8,874 nucleotides of DNA from Candidatus Omnitrophota bacterium. GTDB lineage: Bacteria; Omnitrophota; Gorgyraeia; Gygaellales; Profunditerraquicolaceae. Location: assembly GCA_028706895.1 (NCBI GenBank), contig JAQTVG010000025.1, forward strand, positions 1-8,874. The letters run 5' to 3'. The first letter of the stretch is position 1; each line of letters opens with the position of its first letter. The notes under the pieces were generated by a model. It was not told the origin of the DNA and ran no database searches. It saw nothing but the letters and a program-made list of their open reading frames with translations. Below, piece after piece: positions 5,964-8,874 of the stretch. Position numbers and translations under genes: made by a program.

Positions 5964-5992
5964 TTGACAATGGGTTTAATCTTTGTTAGAAT
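5964..5992 (+). promoter_or_regulatory. Near-consensus sigma70 promoter of the mre operon
   Basis: TTGACA (5964-5969, perfect), a 17-base spacer and TAGAAT (5987-5992), preceded by TGT, which gives an extended -10. It begins 9 bases after the prepilin stop. Expected transcription start is about 5999, with a leader of about 23 bases that holds the SD of mreB. Confidence 0.85.
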
Positions 5993-6010
5993 TCCTCTAC
6001 TGTACTTATA

Positions 6011-6015
6011 AGGAG
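6011..6015 (+). promoter_or_regulatory. Ribosome binding site fixing the mreB start
   Basis: AGGAG ends 6 bases before ATG 6022. TTG 5983, an in-frame earlier codon, lies inside the promoter spacer upstream of the likely transcript start and is excluded. Confidence 0.85.
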
Positions 6016-6021
6016 AAGGAT

Positions 6022-7095
6022 ATGGCGAAAATTCAAGATATATTGAAGAAATCAATCAATTATCTGCTTGGCTTATTTTCTAATGATATGGGCATTGATT
6101 TAGGTACAGCCACTACCCTTGTGTATGTTAAGGGTGAAGGGGTAGTGCTTTGCGAGCCTTCGGTTGTAGCCATTGAAAGAGGCACTTCTCATGTTTTGGC
6201 AGTAGGAGAAGAAGCCAAGCGCATGCTTGGCCGCACCCCCGGAAATATTATAGCTATCAGGCCTATGAAGGATGGTGTTATCGCAGACTTTGAGATAACA
6301 GAAGCAATGTTAAGGTATTTTATAAAGAAGGTGCATCATCGTCGTGTATTGGTAAGGCCCAGGATTGTTATTGCTATACCCAGCGGCATTACAGAAGTTG
6401 AGAAACGCGCGGTTAAAGATTCTGCGGAGCGCGCAGGGGCAAGAGAGGTATTCTTAATTGAAGAACCCATTGCAGCGGCAATAGGCGTGGGGCTGCCCAT
6501 ACAGGAACCCATAGGAAATATGGTTATAGATATCGGCGGCGGCACGACAGAAATCGCCGTAATTTCTCTTGCCGGAGTTGTTTTTTCAAAATCCATACGT
6601 ATCGGCGGAGACGAAATGGATGACGCTATCATTGAGTATTTAAAAAAGACATACAACCTGATGATAGGCGAGCGCACAGCTGAAGAAATAAAAATAAAGA
6701 TAGGTTCCGGTTATCCCCTGGAAGAAGAAATGAGCCTGGAAGTAAAAGGAAGGGATTTAGTCGCAGGCCTGCCCAAGGCAGTAACCATTACTTCCGAAGA
6801 AGTGAGAGAGGCGCTGCAGGAACCTTTACGCGCAATAGTAGAAATGGCCAAGATATCACTTGAAAGGACCCCCCCTGAATTAGCGGCTGATTTGATTGAG
6901 CACGGTATTGTCATGGCCGGAGGAGGTTCTTTGTTAAGAGGCATGGATAAATTGATTTCTGAAGAAACAGGCCTGCCCGTACATATTGCAGATGACCCCT
7001 TGACTGCCGTAGCCGTAGGCACCGGTAAAGTATTGGATGAAATCCGTTACCTGAAGAAGGTAACGGTTACCATTAAATCTGATTTGCACTCCTAA
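6022..7095 (+). CDS. mreB: Rod shape-determining actin homologue MreB
   Basis: A bacterial actin that forms membrane-bound filaments guiding lateral peptidoglycan synthesis. At 357 residues it is slightly longer than usual. Actin-fold landmarks: phosphate 1 motif GIDLGTATT (24-32; commonly GTANT), the conserved glutamate region EEPIAAAIG (147-155), phosphate 2 motif DIGGGTTE (170-177), GERTAEEIK (216-224), and the adenosine motif GIVMAGGGSLLRG (295-307). The first 22 residues, ending GLFSND, form a likely amphipathic membrane helix about ten residues longer than in E. coli, where the protein starts close to FSND. The start is fixed by an SD and by the promoter just upstream. It is the first gene of mreB-mreC-mreD-PBP2. 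Confidence 0.98.
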   Translation: MAKIQDILKKSINYLLGLFSNDMGIDLGTATTLVYVKGEGVVLCEPSVVAIERGTSHVLAVGEEAKRMLGRTPGNIIAIRPMKDGVIADFEITEAMLRYFIKKVHHRRVLVRPRIVIAIPSGITEVEKRAVKDSAERAGAREVFLIEEPIAAAIGVGLPIQEPIGNMVIDIGGGTTEIAVISLAGVVFSKSIRIGGDEMDDAIIEYLKKTYNLMIGERTAEEIKIKIGSGYPLEEEMSLEVKGRDLVAGLPKAVTITSEEVREALQEPLRAIVEMAKISLERTPPELAADLIEHGIVMAGGGSLLRGMDKLISEETGLPVHIADDPLTAVAVGTGKVLDEIRYLKKVTVTIKSDLHS

Positions 7096-7111
7096 GCATT
7101 AAGAATAAAAT

Positions 7112-7885
7112 GTGTTTAAATTTAAAAAGAAAAGTCTAATCTATACGGCAGTTTTCGTTTGCCTCCTTCTAATACTCTCAAGCTTAACCCCCGCTTTACG
7201 GACACAAACTTCTGAAATCCTGAAATATCCGCTTGGTTTATTTACTTTAATGACCCGCGAGGCCGGCGGCATTATTTTTTATCACCACAATATGGCCCAA
7301 AATGAAAGATTAAGAAAAGAAATAAATTTCTTAAAGCAAAAGCTCAATACAACAAGTGAAGTTTATCTTGAAAATAAGCGGTTAAAAAGCCTGGTTTCTT
7401 TTAAGCAAAAAACTCCATACAGGGTGGTTCCCGCAAAGGTCATAGGCCGCTCAGCGGACAACTGGTCGTCAATAGTAATTATTGACAAGGGTAGTTATAA
7501 CGGCATAAGGCGCGGGTTTGTAGCCATTAATTATTTAGGATTGGTAGGCCGTGTTATTGAAGTAGGGGATACCGCAAGCAAGATAATGCTTATAAATGAC
7601 CCGAGCCTCGGGGTTTCATGCGTCGTCCAGCGCAGCCGCCAGGAAGGGCTTGTGTCCGGCACCCTGGGGCGCTCTTTGATTATGAAGTATTTACCGAAGG
7701 ATGCCGATATCCAGCCTTCTGATCCAATAGTTACTTCCGGCCTGACGAGCGCTTACCCCAAGGGCCTGCTTATAGGCACTGTAGTTAGCATCGGCGAGGA
7801 ATTTTCAGGGCTTAGCCGTTACGCGATAATAATGCCGGCAGTCAATTTATCCAGCATAGAAGAGGTATTAATAATTATCCCGTGA
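7112..7885 (+). CDS. mreC: Rod shape-determining protein MreC
   Basis: A periplasmic scaffold of the elongasome that binds PBP2 and links it to MreB/MreD. It has 257 residues: a basic N-terminus, one membrane helix (about 9-26), a coiled coil (about 59-97, including NERLRKEINFLKQKL), then the two beta domains with VVPAKVIGRSADNW, VGRVIEVGDTASKIMLINDPSLGVSCVV and the late SAYPKGLLIGTVVSI stretch, all typical of MreC. The start is GTG 7112, 16 bases after mreB, with no good SD. An ATG two bases earlier in another frame opens only a 9-codon reading. The last base pairs overlap the mreD start. Confidence 0.95.
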   Translation: MFKFKKKSLIYTAVFVCLLLILSSLTPALRTQTSEILKYPLGLFTLMTREAGGIIFYHHNMAQNERLRKEINFLKQKLNTTSEVYLENKRLKSLVSFKQKTPYRVVPAKVIGRSADNWSSIVIIDKGSYNGIRRGFVAINYLGLVGRVIEVGDTASKIMLINDPSLGVSCVVQRSRQEGLVSGTLGRSLIMKYLPKDADIQPSDPIVTSGLTSAYPKGLLIGTVVSIGEEFSGLSRYAIIMPAVNLSSIEEVLIIIP

Positions 7886-8361
7886 AAAAATTAATTTTTA
7901 TAACCGCCATTATTATCGCTGGGTTATTACAAGCAACGGTTTTAAATTACATCAGCATATTTAACGTAAAACCCGACCTGCTCTTATCCTGCGCAGTTAT
8001 TGCCAGCCTTATTTTTAGCGCCCCATGGGCTGTTTTTTTCAGTATATTTTCAGGCATTTTACAGGATATTCTTTCTGTGAATGCATTCGGCATACATACA
8101 ATCCTTTTTGCTTTATGGAGCATTTTAATTATAAAATTGTCCAGGAAGATATCATTTGATAATGATTATATGAAGATAGCGCTTTTAGCCGCCGTTGTGT
8201 TATTCAATAATATAATCATCAGGCTGGTATTCCTGTTTTTGAATAATTTTATATCCTGGGGCATATTCTTGCGTATTACATTCATTGATTCTTTATATAC
8301 CGTACTTATTTTTCCTCTCATATTAAAGTTTGCGCGAAGCCTTTCATTAATAAACGAGTGA
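7882..8361 (+). CDS. mreD: Rod shape-determining protein MreD
   Basis: A small polytopic inner-membrane protein of the elongasome. It has 159 residues, nearly all hydrophobic, with about five or six membrane segments. The central stretch FSGILQDILSVNAFGIHTILFAL carries the D-x(6)-G spacing seen in MreD. Identity also rests on position: directly after mreC and before PBP2. The start is GTG 7882, overlapping the mreC stop by four bases (GTGA), which implies translational coupling. Sequence conservation in MreD is low, so context contributes much of the confidence. Confidence 0.92.
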   Translation: MKKLIFITAIIIAGLLQATVLNYISIFNVKPDLLLSCAVIASLIFSAPWAVFFSIFSGILQDILSVNAFGIHTILFALWSILIIKLSRKISFDNDYMKIALLAAVVLFNNIIIRLVFLFLNNFISWGIFLRITFIDSLYTVLIFPLILKFARSLSLINE

Positions 8362-8380
8362 GTATTCCGTTGGGTGTAAA

Positions 8381-8874
8381 ATGAGGATAAAAATTATTAG
8401 TTGGGCGACAGCATTTGTTTTTATATTTTTGGCTTTTAATATCCTGAATATGGAAATTATACAGGGCAGGAAATTCAGGAACTTAAGCGATAAAAATTGT
8501 TTAAGGCTGATACCGCAGGAAGGCAGCCGCGGGAGGATCCTTGACCGGGAGGGCGATGTTATTGTGGATAATAGCCTATCCTATGATGTAATGGTTACGC
8601 GTTCCGGTAATGCCGGTATAGACCAGACGCTTGCGGCCGCGTCCAGGGTTTTGGGGACGGATTTTAAAGTCCTTAGGGATACATTCCGTAATAAATATAC
8701 CGTTTCATTTATGCCTGTCACTATTGCAAAAAATATAAGCGTGAAGAAAGCAATCGCCCCGGAAGAACTAAAACCGGAACTGGGCAATATAATGATACAG
8801 CCTTATCCGCTAAGGAGCTATCCTTATGGAAAGCTCGGCTGCCACATATTAGGTTATCTGGGCGAGATTGACCT
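8381..8874 (+). CDS. mrdA: Penicillin-binding protein 2, N-terminal part (runs off the window)
   Basis: The transpeptidase of the elongasome, cross-linking peptidoglycan during lateral growth. The frame from ATG 8381 stays open to the window end, giving 164 residues. Visible: a short basic N-terminus, one membrane helix (about 5-24), the PBP dimer-domain signature SRGRILDREGD (49-59), a NSLSYDVMV segment, and RSYPYG...HILGYLGEI (145-163), a hallmark of PBP2/FtsI-type enzymes. The catalytic SxxK, SxN and KTG motifs are beyond the edge. PBP2 rather than FtsI is assigned because it directly follows mreBCD (gap 19 bases). The SD is weak (GGGTG at 8372-8376). Confidence 0.93.
   Translation, partial: MRIKIISWATAFVFIFLAFNILNMEIIQGRKFRNLSDKNCLRLIPQEGSRGRILDREGDVIVDNSLSYDVMVTRSGNAGIDQTLAAASRVLGTDFKVLRDTFRNKYTVSFMPVTIAKNISVKKAIAPEELKPELGNIMIQPYPLRSYPYGKLGCHILGYLGEID

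Noticed and set aside
5983..6021. TTG 5983 as start of mreB
   Set aside because: It is inside the mre promoter spacer. ATG 6022 has AGGAG at the right distance and gives the family-like N-terminus.
4598..7022. Minus-strand open readings of about 100 residues opposite aroA (4598-4918) and mreB (6336-6677, 6711-7022)
   Set aside because: Each lies wholly antisense to a strongly conserved gene and has low-complexity Ser/Pro/Ile composition, no recognisable domain, and no SD or promoter that I could see. They are shadows of the + strand codons.
7084..7111. Promoter-like TTGCAC-16-TAAAAT before mreC
   Set aside because: Its transcript would start after the mreC GTG codon, so it could not express intact mreC. 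Probably chance in AT-rich sequence.
7110..7139. Nine-codon reading from ATG 7110 overlapping the mreC start
   Set aside because: No SD and no features of a real leader peptide are visible. It is an accidental ATG two bases before GTG 7112.

Overview
The window looks like an ordinary chromosomal stretch from a Gram-negative-type, diderm bacterium. Coding is dense, all recognised genes lie on the + strand, and base composition is AT-leaning and even. It carries the lipoprotein-processing pair lspA-lgt, a complete mreBCD set followed by a PBP2 gene, and a prepilin of the T2SS/type IV pilin class. The gene order and the style of the short pseudopilin (a 6-residue leader ending in KA, then FTLLE) recall Candidatus Omnitrophota (OP3, PVC-related). 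That placement is inference from memory, not a database result. No RNA genes, CRISPR arrays, insertion sequences or canonical intrinsic terminators were seen.

Region 1 (1-3064) is a tight translation/envelope operon: the 3' end of ileS, a TraR/DksA-type zinc-finger regulator, lspA, lgt, and an RluD-family pseudouridine synthase. Genes overlap or are separated by 0-14 bases, and lspA/lgt and lgt/rluD are joined by the same TAACATG junction. Lgt and LspA are consecutive enzymes of lipoprotein maturation.

Region 2 (3111-5369) starts with a clear sigma70-type promoter. It encodes a membrane-anchored coiled-coil protein of unknown role, with a C-terminal beta-rich domain, overlapping by 4 bases with aroA (EPSP synthase, class II-like motifs).

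Region 3 (5370-5955) is the least ordinary part. A long imperfect inverted repeat is followed by an extended -10 promoter whose expected transcription start falls on the ATG of a single small prepilin, suggesting a leaderless mRNA. No pilus or secretion assembly genes are nearby.

Region 4 (5964-8874) starts with a near-consensus promoter and holds the cell-shape (elongasome) operon mreB-mreC-mreD-PBP2. The PBP2 gene runs off the window.

Most of the window is well-conserved housekeeping sequence. I do not see a new multi-gene system. The points worth a second look are the hairpin/leaderless-pilin cassette, the uncharacterised coiled-coil protein, and several active-site variants (Lgt His to Phe, EPSPS Asn to Asp, DksA tip residues).
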